Shown here: positions 1 to 7,042 of the stretch, in pieces
Numbering within the stretch: position 1 is the first letter of the stretch
Layout: each line of letters starts with the position of its first letter
Assembly (NCBI GenBank): GCA_023150195.1
Contig: JAKLLI010000062.1
Span: 1 to 8,785 of the forward strand
Direction of reading: 5' to 3'
Source: Azonexus sp.
GTDB taxonomy: Bacteria; Pseudomonadota; Gammaproteobacteria; Burkholderiales; Rhodocyclaceae
Length of the DNA: 8,785 nt
Translations under genes and position numbers: made by a program
Notes under the pieces: model-generated
Seen by the model: the letters and a program-made list of their open reading frames with translations, nothing else
Databases searched by the model: none
Told to the model about the DNA's origin: nothing

Positions 1-535
1 GATTCACCTGGCTGCCCGGCTGCAAGCGGTTGAGGGTGGTGTTTTCCAGCGTGTGCGGGATCAGGTTGATGGTGAAATCGGTGCCATTCACTTCATTGGT
101 GGTCAGGCTGGTGCCATCGACCACGATGGAACCTTTGCGTGCGATGAACCTGGCGATGTCCTTGGGCGCACGGATTTCCAGCAGCCGGTTATCGCCCACC
201 GGATCGAAACGCAGCACTTCGCCCACCCCGTCCACGTGACCCGACACCAGATGGCCACCAATCACGTCGTTCAGGCGCAAGGCCTTTTCGAGATTGACAG
301 GGCCCGGTTCGGCCAGGCCGACAGTGCACGACAGGGTTTCCGGCGACACATCGACCATGAAGCTGCCGCCTTCCTTGCCGACCACGGTGAGGCAAACACC
401 GTTGTGCGCGATCGAATCCCCCAGTGCAACGTCGTCGATATTCAGTTTGCCGGCGTCAACATGCAGACGGTAGCCGACTTCACGCGGGGTCAAATGGGTG
501 ATGCGGCCGACGGCGGCGACGATTCCGGAAAACAT
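1..535 (-). CDS. ribE: Riboflavin synthase alpha chain (3'-truncated by window edge)
   Basis: Riboflavin synthase catalyses dismutation of two 6,7-dimethyl-8-ribityllumazine molecules into riboflavin and a pyrimidinedione, the last step of riboflavin synthesis, in the cytosol. I translated the complement from the ATG at 535. It begins MFSGIVAAVGRI, the typical family N-terminus. Further family motifs are AHNGVCLTV (residues 43-51), the GGHLVSGHVDG turn between the two lumazine-binding barrels (93-103), and KGSIVVDGTSLT followed by LIPHTLENTTL in the second barrel. About 178 codons are present, ending at QVN. The E. coli protein is about 213 residues, so roughly 20-35 C-terminal residues lie beyond the left edge. 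The start is supported by the SD AGGGAG (548-543) with a 7-base spacer. The gene lies 58 bases downstream of the receiver-TPR gene on the same strand and could be read through from it. No FMN riboswitch fits in the short leader. Gene naming varies: ribC in E. coli, ribE in many others. Confidence 0.95.
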   Translation of the reverse strand, partial: MFSGIVAAVGRITHLTPREVGYRLHVDAGKLNIDDVALGDSIAHNGVCLTVVGKEGGSFMVDVSPETLSCTVGLAEPGPVNLEKALRLNDVIGGHLVSGHVDGVGEVLRFDPVGDNRLLEIRAPKDIARFIARKGSIVVDGTSLTTNEVNGTDFTINLIPHTLENTTLNRLQPGSQVN

Positions 536-543
536 GGCTGGGC

Positions 544-571
544 TCCCTGATGAATTTATTTGAAACAGGGA
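544..571 (-). promoter_or_regulatory. Possible hairpin overlapping the ribE Shine-Dalgarno
   Basis: Positions 544-549 and 566-571 form a perfect 6-bp inverted repeat (TCCCTG/CAGGGA on the minus strand) around a 16-base AT-rich loop. The downstream arm contains most of the ribE SD AGGGAG (548-543). If it folds in the mRNA it would partly mask ribosome binding. The stem is short and the loop long, so it may be chance. Confidence 0.25.
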
Positions 572-593
572 CTTTAGCAGCCTTCAAGACGGA

Positions 594-2306
594 TCAGAAA
601 CCGTCAGTGGAAATCCCGTATTTCTTCGCAGCGGTGACATATAGCTCGCGGGCGGAGGCGACGCGCGGGCTTTTGCGATCGCGTCGCATCGCCCGCTGGA
701 CGTAATCACGCCCCTTGGCCGCCAAAGCCTCGTCCCAGCCCTTGCGGTCGAGCAGCGTAAAGATGGCTTTTGCCGCATTGACCAGAAACTGTTGATTGGG
801 CACTTGCTCCGCCGCTTGAATGAGCAAGCGCACCGAACCCTCGAAATCCCCACTGCGCGCCGCGAGAACGCCCTTGTTGTTGAGTTCGATAATTTCCTTG
901 CCCACTTGGTCGAGCAGGGCCTTCGCCCCCTCCGGCTGCCCGGTTTTTTCGAAAACGCTGGTGATGTGGCCGATCATGTGCGGGTCATCGTGGTTCTCCG
1001 CTGCGACCTGACGCATCAATTGCAGGGCAACATCGTCACGATCCAGGGAAAAACAGGCTTGCGCGAGGTCGACCGCAAGACGCTGCGATACTGGCTTGCT
1101 TTTCTCCTTGCCTTCCGCAACGAGTTGTTTTTGCAAGATCACCGCCTGGTCTACGAGCGCCGCCGCTTTGTCGTGAGAACCGTCGGCATGCAGGCAAAGG
1201 CTTTCTGCCACCAGGGCGGCCAGTTCCGCCTGCTTGTCGCCGCGCAATTCACGCTTCATCTCGGCCACCAGTTTGCGGGCCGACTCGGTATCTCCCCGAT
1301 CAATCAGAACGCGCGATAAATTGGCAAAATCATCTGCCGTCCTCAAGCTGGACCCACGGCTGCGCTCCAGCACCTTGCCGTAGGCTTTTTCGGCCGCGAT
1401 CAGGTCGCCATTGCGTGCCGCCACGTCACCGACAACGCGCTGACGCAAGGTGTTATGCGGAGAGGCATCGGCAGCACGTTGCAGGGCATCCTGAGTTTCC
1501 TTCAGGTGGCCTTGCGCCTCATGCACCGACGCCAAAAAATCATAGGCGGAAAAAAACTGCGGGGCTTCTTCGATCACCTGCTCGGCAAGATGACGGGCTT
1601 CATCGAAGGCTTTGCGATCGCGCAGCGCGGTGGCGAGGCCCATCTTGGCCCAAGGCACCGCCCGGCCTTCCAGCACCTGCCGGTATACCGCCTCTGCTTC
1701 TGCGGTCATCCCCAGTTGATGCAATAGCTCCCCTTTGAAACGCAAGGCGTCATACAAGTAGGGCGGATGTTGGCGAACCACGTTGTCACACGCCACAACA
1801 GCTTCGCGCAATCCGCCGCGCTCGATTTGCGCATAAATTTTGTGCAGCACGTGTTTTTTGTAGATGGCGCGGATCAGACGGGCCTGTAACTGATCTGCCG
1901 TAAAGGGCTTGATCAGGTAATCGTCCGGCGCCAGCTCGGCGAGCGCCACCACATTGGTGTAGGCACGCTCACTGGTGATGATCATGTACACCGTGCTTAG
2001 CGGAATCAGGTTTGCGTGACGCAACTCTTCCAGGAGTTGCTGGCCATCGCGACCGTCATCGAGAACAAAGTCGGAGAGAATGATGTCGAAGCGGTTGCCT
2101 TTCACCTGGCGAATGACTTCCGCCGAATTGCCCGCGCCGTGCACGGCCGTCACCCCCAGCGCACTCAACATCAGCCGCAGCGAATCGCGCGCCGGAGGAT
2201 GGCGATCCACGAGCAGCACACGCTTCTTCGTCAGCGACTGGTGCAACACTCGCAACATTTCGTCGTTGTCGAGGGGATTGGCGTTTTTGGGGGGCAGGGC
2301 GTTCAT
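594..2306 (-). CDS. Response regulator receiver protein with TPR-like C-terminal region
   Basis: This is a cytoplasmic protein of about 570 residues with an N-terminal CheY-like receiver (about 28-150) and a long helical C-terminal region rich in TPR-like repeats. In the receiver, the likely phospho-acceptor is D79 (ILSDF), the Thr/Ser switch is T111 (IITSE), and the conserved lysine is K133 (YLIKPF). The N-terminal acidic pocket reads VDRH: D34 is present, but the second acid usual in receivers is R35. TPR-like units are clearest at about 185-213, 217-250, 251-284 and 285-318, and helical repeats seem to continue to about 540. There is no DNA-binding or enzymatic output domain, so output is probably protein-protein interaction (inference). 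No cognate histidine kinase is in the window. The start is uncertain. I chose the ATG at 2306 (MNALPPK); an in-frame TTG at 2342 would add 12 residues, and neither has a convincing SD. The gene is divergent from mnmG and upstream of ribE. The biological role is unknown to me. Confidence 0.85.
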   Translation of the reverse strand: MNALPPKNANPLDNDEMLRVLHQSLTKKRVLLVDRHPPARDSLRLMLSALGVTAVHGAGNSAEVIRQVKGNRFDIILSDFVLDDGRDGQQLLEELRHANLIPLSTVYMIITSERAYTNVVALAELAPDDYLIKPFTADQLQARLIRAIYKKHVLHKIYAQIERGGLREAVVACDNVVRQHPPYLYDALRFKGELLHQLGMTAEAEAVYRQVLEGRAVPWAKMGLATALRDRKAFDEARHLAEQVIEEAPQFFSAYDFLASVHEAQGHLKETQDALQRAADASPHNTLRQRVVGDVAARNGDLIAAEKAYGKVLERSRGSSLRTADDFANLSRVLIDRGDTESARKLVAEMKRELRGDKQAELAALVAESLCLHADGSHDKAAALVDQAVILQKQLVAEGKEKSKPVSQRLAVDLAQACFSLDRDDVALQLMRQVAAENHDDPHMIGHITSVFEKTGQPEGAKALLDQVGKEIIELNNKGVLAARSGDFEGSVRLLIQAAEQVPNQQFLVNAAKAIFTLLDRKGWDEALAAKGRDYVQRAMRRDRKSPRVASARELYVTAAKKYGISTDGF

Positions 2307-2446
2307 TTCCGGGAACTTACGCGAGAAGTGCACGCGCGGCAAGGCGAGTTACCGCAGAGGACGGCCATCGCGGGCAAGCCTGTGATTATTCAGCCGCTTG
2401 ACGTAAAATCGGCGGCCTTCTACTGCACTGCAACACGCCGCCCTCC
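2307..2446. promoter_or_regulatory. Divergent intergenic region between the receiver-TPR gene and mnmG
   Basis: Both flanking genes are transcribed outward, so this 140-base stretch should hold promoters for each. On the plus strand the best -10-like hexamer is TAAAAT at 2404-2409, 38 bases before mnmG. No good -35 lies 16-18 bases upstream of it; a TTGACG at 2398-2403 directly abuts it instead. On the minus strand AATAAT (complement of 2385-2390) resembles a -10 but also lacks a convincing -35. A 6-bp GC inverted repeat, GGCGGC (2411-2416) with GCCGCC (2437-2442), ends 4 bases before the mnmG start. No operator was recognised. Confidence 0.35.
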
Positions 2447-4345
2447 ATGCTTTATCCCACCCGTTTCGATGTCATCGTCGTCGGCGGCGGCCACGCCGGC
2501 ACCGAGGCCGCACTTGCCGCAGCGCGGGCAGGGGCGAATACCTTGTTGCTGACGCACAACCTCGACACGCTGGGCGCGATGAGCTGCAATCCGTCGATCG
2601 GCGGCATTGGCAAGGGCCATCTGGTGCGCGAGGTCGATGCGCTGGGCGGGGCCATGGCCGCGGCGACCGACGAAGCCGGTATCCAGTTCCGCATCCTCAA
2701 TGCCTCCAAGGGCCCGGCGGTCCGTGCGACCCGCGCGCAGGCCGACCGCGTGCTGTACAAGCAGGCGATCCGCGGTCGACTCGAAAACCAGCCCAATTTG
2801 ACAATTTTTGCCGAAGCCTGTGACGACCTGATCGTCGAGGGCGACAAGGTGTGCGGCGCGGTAACCCAACTTGGCATCCGCTTTTTGGCCGACGCCGTGG
2901 TGTTGACCGCAGGCACCTTCCTCAACGGCAAGATTCACGTCGGGCTGGAGAACTACACCGGCGGGCGCATGGGCGATCCGCCCTCGGTATCACTGGCCAG
3001 CCGCCTGAAGGAACTGAAGCTGCCGCAAGGCCGGCTGAAAACCGGCACGCCGCCGCGCCTTGACGGCAAGACCATCGATTTTTCGGTGATGGAAGAGCAG
3101 CATTCGGACGATCCGCTGCCGGTCTTCTCCTTTCTCGGCAACGCAGCCCAGCACCCGCGCCAGTTGCCGTGCTGGATTACCGAAACCAACGAACGTACCC
3201 ACGACATAATCCGCAGCGGCCTCGACCGTTCGCCGATGTATACCGGCGTCATCGAGGGCGTCGGCCCGCGCTACTGCCCGTCGATCGAAGACAAGATCCA
3301 CCGCTTCGCCGACAAGAACCAACACAACGTTTTCCTCGAACCGGAAGGCCTGAAGACGCACGAGATCTACCCGAACGGCGTGTCCACCAGCCTGCCTTTC
3401 GACATCCAGCTGGCGCTGGTGCGCTCGATCCGCGGCATGGAGAACGTGCATATCCTTCGTCCCGGCTACGCCATCGAGTACGACTTCTACGACCCGCGCG
3501 GCCTCAAGGACACGCTCGAGACCAAGGCCATCAACGGCCTCTTCTTCGCCGGCCAGATCAACGGCACCACCGGCTACGAGGAAGCGGCGGCGCAAGGTCT
3601 GCTCGCCGGCATCAACGCCGTGCGCTACGTGCGCGGCGATGCCGGCTGGTGCCCGAAGCGCAACGAGGCTTACCTCGGTGTGCTGGTCGATGACCTGATC
3701 ACGCGCGGCGTTTCCGATCCCTACCGGATGTTTACCAGCCGTGCCGAATACCGCCTGAGCCTGCGCGAAGACAATGCTGATTTACGCCTGACTGAACAAG
3801 GCAGGGCCCTCGGCCTGGTTGACGACATCCGCTGGGCGGCTTTCTGCCAGAAACGCGATGCCATTGCCGCCGAGCAGGAACGGCTGAAATCGACCTGGAT
3901 CAATCCCAAAATCGTCACGTCAAATGACTGCCAGCGCGTGCTGGGCAAAGCCATCGAACATGAATACAACCTGTTCGAGTTACTGCGGCGTCCGGAAGTC
4001 GATTACCGCACCCTGATTTCGCTCGATATCGACGGTGGACCGCAAGCATCGCCGGAAATCGATGCAGCCGTGATTGAGCAACTCGAGATTTCTGCCAAGT
4101 ACCAAGGCTATATCGACCGCCAGGCGGAAGAGGTTGCCAAATCCGCCAGCTACGAAAACACCTTACTCGCGGCCGATCTCGACTATGCGACGGTCGCAGG
4201 CCTGTCGAATGAAGTGAAGCAGAAGCTCAGCCTGCACAAGCCGCAAACGATCGGCCAGGCCTCGCGCATCCAGGGCATCACCCCGGCGGCGATTTCCCTG
4301 CTGCTGATCCACTTGAAACGTCACGCCGGGAGCCGTGCCGCATGA
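2447..4345 (+). CDS. mnmG: tRNA uridine-5-carboxymethylaminomethyl modification enzyme MnmG (GidA)
   Basis: MnmG, with MnmE, installs the carboxymethylaminomethyl (or aminomethyl) group at C5 of wobble uridine 34 in several tRNAs, using FAD, NADH and methylene-tetrahydrofolate. The 632-residue product matches the usual length (E. coli 629). Visible motifs are the dinucleotide-binding GGGHAG (13-18), the family signature [14 protein letters not shown] (46-59), [10 protein letters not shown] just after C277, [19 protein letters not shown] near residue 367, and the C-terminal [18 protein letters not shown] that contacts MnmE and tRNA. Cys47 and Cys277, the pair known as important in E. coli MnmG, fall at identical positions. 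The ATG at 2447 gives the expected [16 protein letters not shown]-terminus, although no SD precedes it. The stop overlaps the rsmG start (ATGA, 4342-4345), so translation of the two is probably coupled. It heads the mnmG-rsmG-parA-parB cluster. Confidence 0.98.
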   Translation: MLYPTRFDVIVVGGGHAGTEAALAAARAGANTLLLTHNLDTLGAMSCNPSIGGIGKGHLVREVDALGGAMAAATDEAGIQFRILNASKGPAVRATRAQADRVLYKQAIRGRLENQPNLTIFAEACDDLIVEGDKVCGAVTQLGIRFLADAVVLTAGTFLNGKIHVGLENYTGGRMGDPPSVSLASRLKELKLPQGRLKTGTPPRLDGKTIDFSVMEEQHSDDPLPVFSFLGNAAQHPRQLPCWITETNERTHDIIRSGLDRSPMYTGVIEGVGPRYCPSIEDKIHRFADKNQHNVFLEPEGLKTHEIYPNGVSTSLPFDIQLALVRSIRGMENVHILRPGYAIEYDFYDPRGLKDTLETKAINGLFFAGQINGTTGYEEAAAQGLLAGINAVRYVRGDAGWCPKRNEAYLGVLVDDLITRGVSDPYRMFTSRAEYRLSLREDNADLRLTEQGRALGLVDDIRWAAFCQKRDAIAAEQERLKSTWINPKIVTSNDCQRVLGKAIEHEYNLFELLRRPEVDYRTLISLDIDGGPQASPEIDAAVIEQLEISAKYQGYIDRQAEEVAKSASYENTLLAADLDYATVAGLSNEVKQKLSLHKPQTIGQASRIQGITPAAISLLLIHLKRHAGSRAA

Positions 4346-4965
4346 GCGCCCAACGCCTGGCTGCCGGACTGGCCGAACTCGGGCTTGACCTGCCCGCGGA
4401 CGCGCAGACGAAACTGCTGGCGTTTCGCGACCTGCTCCTGAAGTGGAATAAAACCTACAACCTGACTGCCCTGCGCGATCCGGCACAGGCCATCTCCCAT
4501 CATCTGCTCGATTCACTGGCCATCCTGCCGCACCTTGGCGACGGCCCGCTCCTTGATGTTGGCAGTGGCGGCGGCCTGCCAGCGATTCCGCTGGCGATTG
4601 CCCGACCCGAGCTGGCGATCAGCATGGTGGATACCGTCCAGAAAAAAGCCACCTTTCTGCGCCAGGCAGCGATCGAACTGGGCCTGGGCAATGTCACGGT
4701 CCACCATGCCCGCGTCGAAGAAATGCAGGGGCAATACGCCCAGATCAGTTCCCGCGCCTTTGCCGAGATCGCCCTGTTCGTCAAACTGACCCGCCATTTG
4801 CTGGCACCCGATGGTCAGTGGCTGGCCATGAAGGGCATCCAGCCCGATGATGAAATTTCCGCCCTGCCAACAGGGATTGCTGTTGCGCAGATCATTCCGC
4901 TGCATGTGCCCGGCCTCGATGCCGAGCGCCACCTGATTCGCCTGATCAAAACGGGCGCGGATTGA
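4342..4965 (+). CDS. rsmG: 16S rRNA (guanine-527-N7)-methyltransferase RsmG (GidB)
   Basis: RsmG uses S-adenosylmethionine to methylate N7 of G527 in the 530 loop of 16S rRNA; loss is linked to low-level streptomycin resistance in several bacteria. The 207-residue product equals the E. coli length. Family features are [10 protein letters not shown] (34-43), HHLLDSLAI (53-61), the SAM-binding loop [17 protein letters not shown] (70-86), the acidic [12 protein letters not shown] segment that holds the SAM ribose (D97), and the SRAFA motif in the middle of the fold. The start overlaps the mnmG stop in ATGA, a classic coupled arrangement. It ends 7 bases before parA. No truncation or frameshift is visible. 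Confidence 0.97.
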   Translation: MSAQRLAAGLAELGLDLPADAQTKLLAFRDLLLKWNKTYNLTALRDPAQAISHHLLDSLAILPHLGDGPLLDVGSGGGLPAIPLAIARPELAISMVDTVQKKATFLRQAAIELGLGNVTVHHARVEEMQGQYAQISSRAFAEIALFVKLTRHLLAPDGQWLAMKGIQPDDEISALPTGIAVAQIIPLHVPGLDAERHLIRLIKTGAD

Positions 4966-4972
4966 AACACTC

Positions 4973-5734
4973 ATGAAAGTACTCGCCATCACCAACCAGA
5001 AAGGCGGCGTCGGCAAGACGACGACCGCCGTCAATCTGGCGGCCTCGCTCGGCGCCGAAGGCCAGCGCGTCCTGCTCATCGACATGGACCCGCAAGGCAA
5101 CGCGACCACCGGCGCAGGCATTACCAAAAAGGAAGCGCTGCCGACCGTCTATCAATTGCTGATCGGTGCCGCCACGCTGATTGAGGTTTGCATCAAGACC
5201 GAATTCGCCTTCGACATCCTGCCCGCCAACCGCGAACTGGCCGGCGCCGAAGTCGAAATGATCGAGCTTGAACAACGGGAATACCGACTCAAGAACGCGC
5301 TGCAGCAAAACCACGACGAATACGATTTCGTGCTGATCGATTGTCCGCCGGCGCTCAACATGCTCACGGTCAACGCGCTGGTCGCCGCCGATTCCGTACT
5401 GATCCCCATGCAGTGCGAGTACTACGCCCTGGAAGGCTTGTCAGATCTGGTCGAAACCTTGCGCAAAGTGCGTCATCACCTGAATTCCCGACTGGAAATC
5501 GAAGGTCTGCTGCGCACCATGTACAACGGCCAGAGCACGCTGACCCAGCAGGTGTCGAATGAACTCGAAAGCCATTTCGGCAGCAAGGTTTACCAAACCA
5601 TCGTCCCGCGCAATGTGCGCCTGGCCGAAGCGCCGTCCTACGGCAAGCCAGTCATTGCTTTTGACAAAAACTCGAAGGGCGCGCAGGCCTATACCGCGCT
5701 GGCCCATGAAATCCTCGAAAGGGTCGCCAAATGA
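4973..5734 (+). CDS. parA: Chromosome partitioning ATPase ParA (Soj)
   Basis: ParA is a deviant-Walker ATPase that binds nucleoid DNA as an ATP dimer and, with ParB bound at parS, moves newly replicated origins apart. The 253-residue product has the deviant Walker A KGGVGKTT (10-17, with signature lysines K10 and K15), Walker A' DMDPQGN (37-43), Walker B FVLIDCPP (119-126), and the later motifs PMQCEYYALEGL and VPRNVRLAEAPSYGKP common to chromosomal ParA/Soj proteins. It lacks the N-terminal DNA-binding extension of plasmid type Ia ParA proteins, which with its location supports a chromosomal role. It starts 7 bases after rsmG with no strong SD, so it may depend on translation from rsmG. Its stop overlaps the parB start in ATGA. 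Confidence 0.97.
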   Translation: MKVLAITNQKGGVGKTTTAVNLAASLGAEGQRVLLIDMDPQGNATTGAGITKKEALPTVYQLLIGAATLIEVCIKTEFAFDILPANRELAGAEVEMIELEQREYRLKNALQQNHDEYDFVLIDCPPALNMLTVNALVAADSVLIPMQCEYYALEGLSDLVETLRKVRHHLNSRLEIEGLLRTMYNGQSTLTQQVSNELESHFGSKVYQTIVPRNVRLAEAPSYGKPVIAFDKNSKGAQAYTALAHEILERVAK

Positions 5735-6582
5735 TCAAGATGAAGGGACTCGGACGCGGCCTCGACGCCTTGCTGTCCGGCAACGACAAGCCGCAGGGCG
5801 ACGAACAACGCAATCTGCCTGTCGACCGGATGAAACCGGGAAAATACCAGCCGCGCACCCATATGGATGATACCGCGCTGGCCGAGCTGGCCGCGTCGAT
5901 CAAGGCACAAGGCATCATGCAGCCGATCCTGGTCCGCGCCATCGATGCCACACCGGGCGCCGAACGCTATGAAATCGTCGCCGGCGAGCGGCGCTGGCGC
6001 GCATCGCAACTCGCCGGCCTCAGCGAAGTACCTGTGCTGGTACGCCAGATTCCCGACGAACAGGCCCTGGCCATGGCGCTGATTGAGAACATTCAGCGCG
6101 AGAACCTCAACCCCCTGGAAGAAGCGCAGGGCCTGCAACGCCTGATCGACGAGTTCGGCCTGACCCACCAACAAGCCGCCGATGCCGTCGGTCGCTCCCG
6201 CCCTGCGGCCAGCAATTTGCTCCGCCTGCTGCAACTGGCCCCGCCGGTGCAAAACCTGTTGATGCAGGGCAGCATCGACATGGGCCACGCCCGCGCCTTG
6301 TTGCCGCTGCCGGCAGCACAGCAATTGGCGCTGGCGCAGCGGGTCGTTCAGAAAGCCCTGTCCGTGCGTGAAACCGAAGCCCTGGTCCAGCACATCATGA
6401 ACCCGGCCAAAAAACCCGCGCCGGCGCCCGTCGACCGCGACCTGCTGCGCCTTCAGGAAGAACTGTCCGAACAGGTGGGGGCCAATGTTGCCATTCGCAG
6501 CAACAAAAAAGGCGCCGGCAAAATCACCATCGAATTCAGCGACCTGGACCAACTGGAGGGCATTCTGGGCCGCCTGCGATGA
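5731..6582 (+). CDS. parB: Chromosome partitioning protein ParB (Spo0J), CTP-dependent DNA clamp
   Basis: ParB loads at parS sites, spreads along DNA as a CTP-dependent clamp and stimulates ParA. The 283-residue product begins with the typical KGLGRGLDALL (5-15), the short N-terminal segment known to contact ParA. The ParB/Srx domain follows: a conserved YQPR (39-42), GIMQPILVR (61-69), and the CTP-binding GERRWRA (85-91). Next are ENIQRENLNPLEEA (119-132), which closes the clamp, and a helix-turn-helix at about 144-170 (LTHQQAADAVGRSRPAASN) that reads parS. The C-terminal part from about 230 is the dimerisation domain. The start overlaps parA by four bases and has AAAGGG at 5718-5723, 7 bases upstream. 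An in-frame ATG at 5740 would remove three residues and cannot be excluded. No complete parS site is visible in the window. Confidence 0.97.
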   Translation: MIKMKGLGRGLDALLSGNDKPQGDEQRNLPVDRMKPGKYQPRTHMDDTALAELAASIKAQGIMQPILVRAIDATPGAERYEIVAGERRWRASQLAGLSEVPVLVRQIPDEQALAMALIENIQRENLNPLEEAQGLQRLIDEFGLTHQQAADAVGRSRPAASNLLRLLQLAPPVQNLLMQGSIDMGHARALLPLPAAQQLALAQRVVQKALSVRETEALVQHIMNPAKKPAPAPVDRDLLRLQEELSEQVGANVAIRSNKKGAGKITIEFSDLDQLEGILGRLR

Positions 6583-6584
6583 GC

Positions 6585-6624
6585 GTTTGCCGCGCGTGCT
6601 GCATTGCGGTAAACCCTTAATTTT
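6585..6624 (+). terminator. Probable Rho-independent terminator after parB
   Basis: Three bases after the parB stop, GTTTGCCGC (6585-6593) pairs with GCGGTAAAC (6606-6614), a 9-bp stem with one G-T wobble and a 12-base loop. A short T tract (TTTT, 6621-6624) follows six bases after the stem. Its position between parB and the atp promoter supports a role in ending the mnmG-parB transcript. The tail is weak, so termination may be partial. Confidence 0.5.
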
Positions 6625-6626
6625 CA

Positions 6627-6656
6627 TTGACGTTGTTTTTTGAAGTCTTGTATCAT
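6627..6656 (+). promoter_or_regulatory. Sigma-70-type promoter of the atp operon
   Basis: TTGACG (6627-6632) and TATCAT (6651-6656) each match the sigma-70 consensus at five of six bases and are separated by 18 bases. Transcription should start near 6662-6665, giving a leader of about 35 bases before the atpI ATG at 6699. The surrounding sequence is AT-rich compared with the flanking genes, as expected of a promoter. It probably drives the whole atpI-BEFH operon. Confidence 0.7.
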
Positions 6657-6698
6657 TTAGGTCTGTGTGGCACAGCCGGTCAACGATTGCATAACACC

Positions 6699-7040
6699 AT
6701 GTTCAAAGCGATATACCTGCAACTTGGTGCAGCAGTGATAACTGCAATCGGGGCCGCTGCAATCACGGGAACGCGGGGGCTGATTTCGGTGGGGTTCGCA
6801 GCATTGGCTGCCATTCTTCCCAACCTGTTTTTTGCTGTCCGGCTGACGATGTTGAGTAACCGCCCGGGAAATTCCTACGCGGCCAATTTCTTCATCGGTG
6901 AGTTCCTCAAGATTGCGGCCACCATAGGAATACTGGCAATCGCCATCAAGGGCTATCCCGAGATGCATTGGCCCAGCTTGCTGATTGGGCTTGCGGTTGT
7001 TTTACATGCTGGTTTTATAGCGTTTTGGAAGAAACCCTGA
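6699..7040 (+). CDS. atpI: ATP synthase subunit I (AtpI), small membrane protein
   Basis: AtpI is a small inner-membrane protein encoded first in many atp operons; it is thought to help assemble the c-ring and is not part of the mature enzyme. The 113-residue product starting MFKAIYLQLG has about four hydrophobic segments (roughly 6-25, 28-50, 65-84, 90-109) and ends in a basic WKKP tail. Family-like features are GLISVGFAALAAILPNLFFA and the charged GEFLK segment. The start was set at the ATG 6699. An in-frame TTG at 6627 would add 24 residues, but that TTG is the -35 box of the promoter and the extra codons include the -10, so they would not be transcribed. No clear SD precedes the ATG. The stop lies two bases before atpB. 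Confidence 0.88.
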   Translation: MFKAIYLQLGAAVITAIGAAAITGTRGLISVGFAALAAILPNLFFAVRLTMLSNRPGNSYAANFFIGEFLKIAATIGILAIAIKGYPEMHWPSLLIGLAVVLHAGFIAFWKKP

Positions 7041-7042
7041 TT

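Noticed and set aside
228..243. CACGTG core (233-238) that could suggest a parS site
   Set aside because: Outside the core few flanking bases match the parS consensus, and the site is inside ribE codons for the conserved GHVDG.
53..550. Open frame on the plus strand opposite ribE (165 codons)
   Set aside because: The minus strand gives a continuous riboflavin synthase with family motifs throughout, so the plus reading is antisense noise.
2452..2460. TTATCCCAC as a DnaA box pointing to a nearby origin
   Set aside because: The last three bases do not match the DnaA box consensus, it is single, and it lies within the first codons of mnmG; no cluster or AT-rich unwinding element is present.
2990..3595. 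Open frame on the minus strand inside mnmG (201 codons)
   Set aside because: It is antisense to conserved MnmG core motifs and has no domain, SD or context of its own.
4963..4978. TGAAACA at the rsmG-parA joint as a parS half-site
   Set aside because: Only one half is present, with no matching TGTTTCA half at the right spacing. A similar lone half at 561-567 was rejected for the same reason.
5689..6627. Long open frame on the minus strand opposite parB (312 codons)
   Set aside because: It is a shadow of parB codon bias with low-complexity Gln/Gly/Ala content, and parB is unambiguous on the plus strand.
6968..7042. Upstream extension of atpB by 25 codons
   Set aside because: It would overlap atpI and adds a Cys/Trp-rich segment not typical of subunit a; the ATG at 7043 has a plausible SD and a normal N-terminus.
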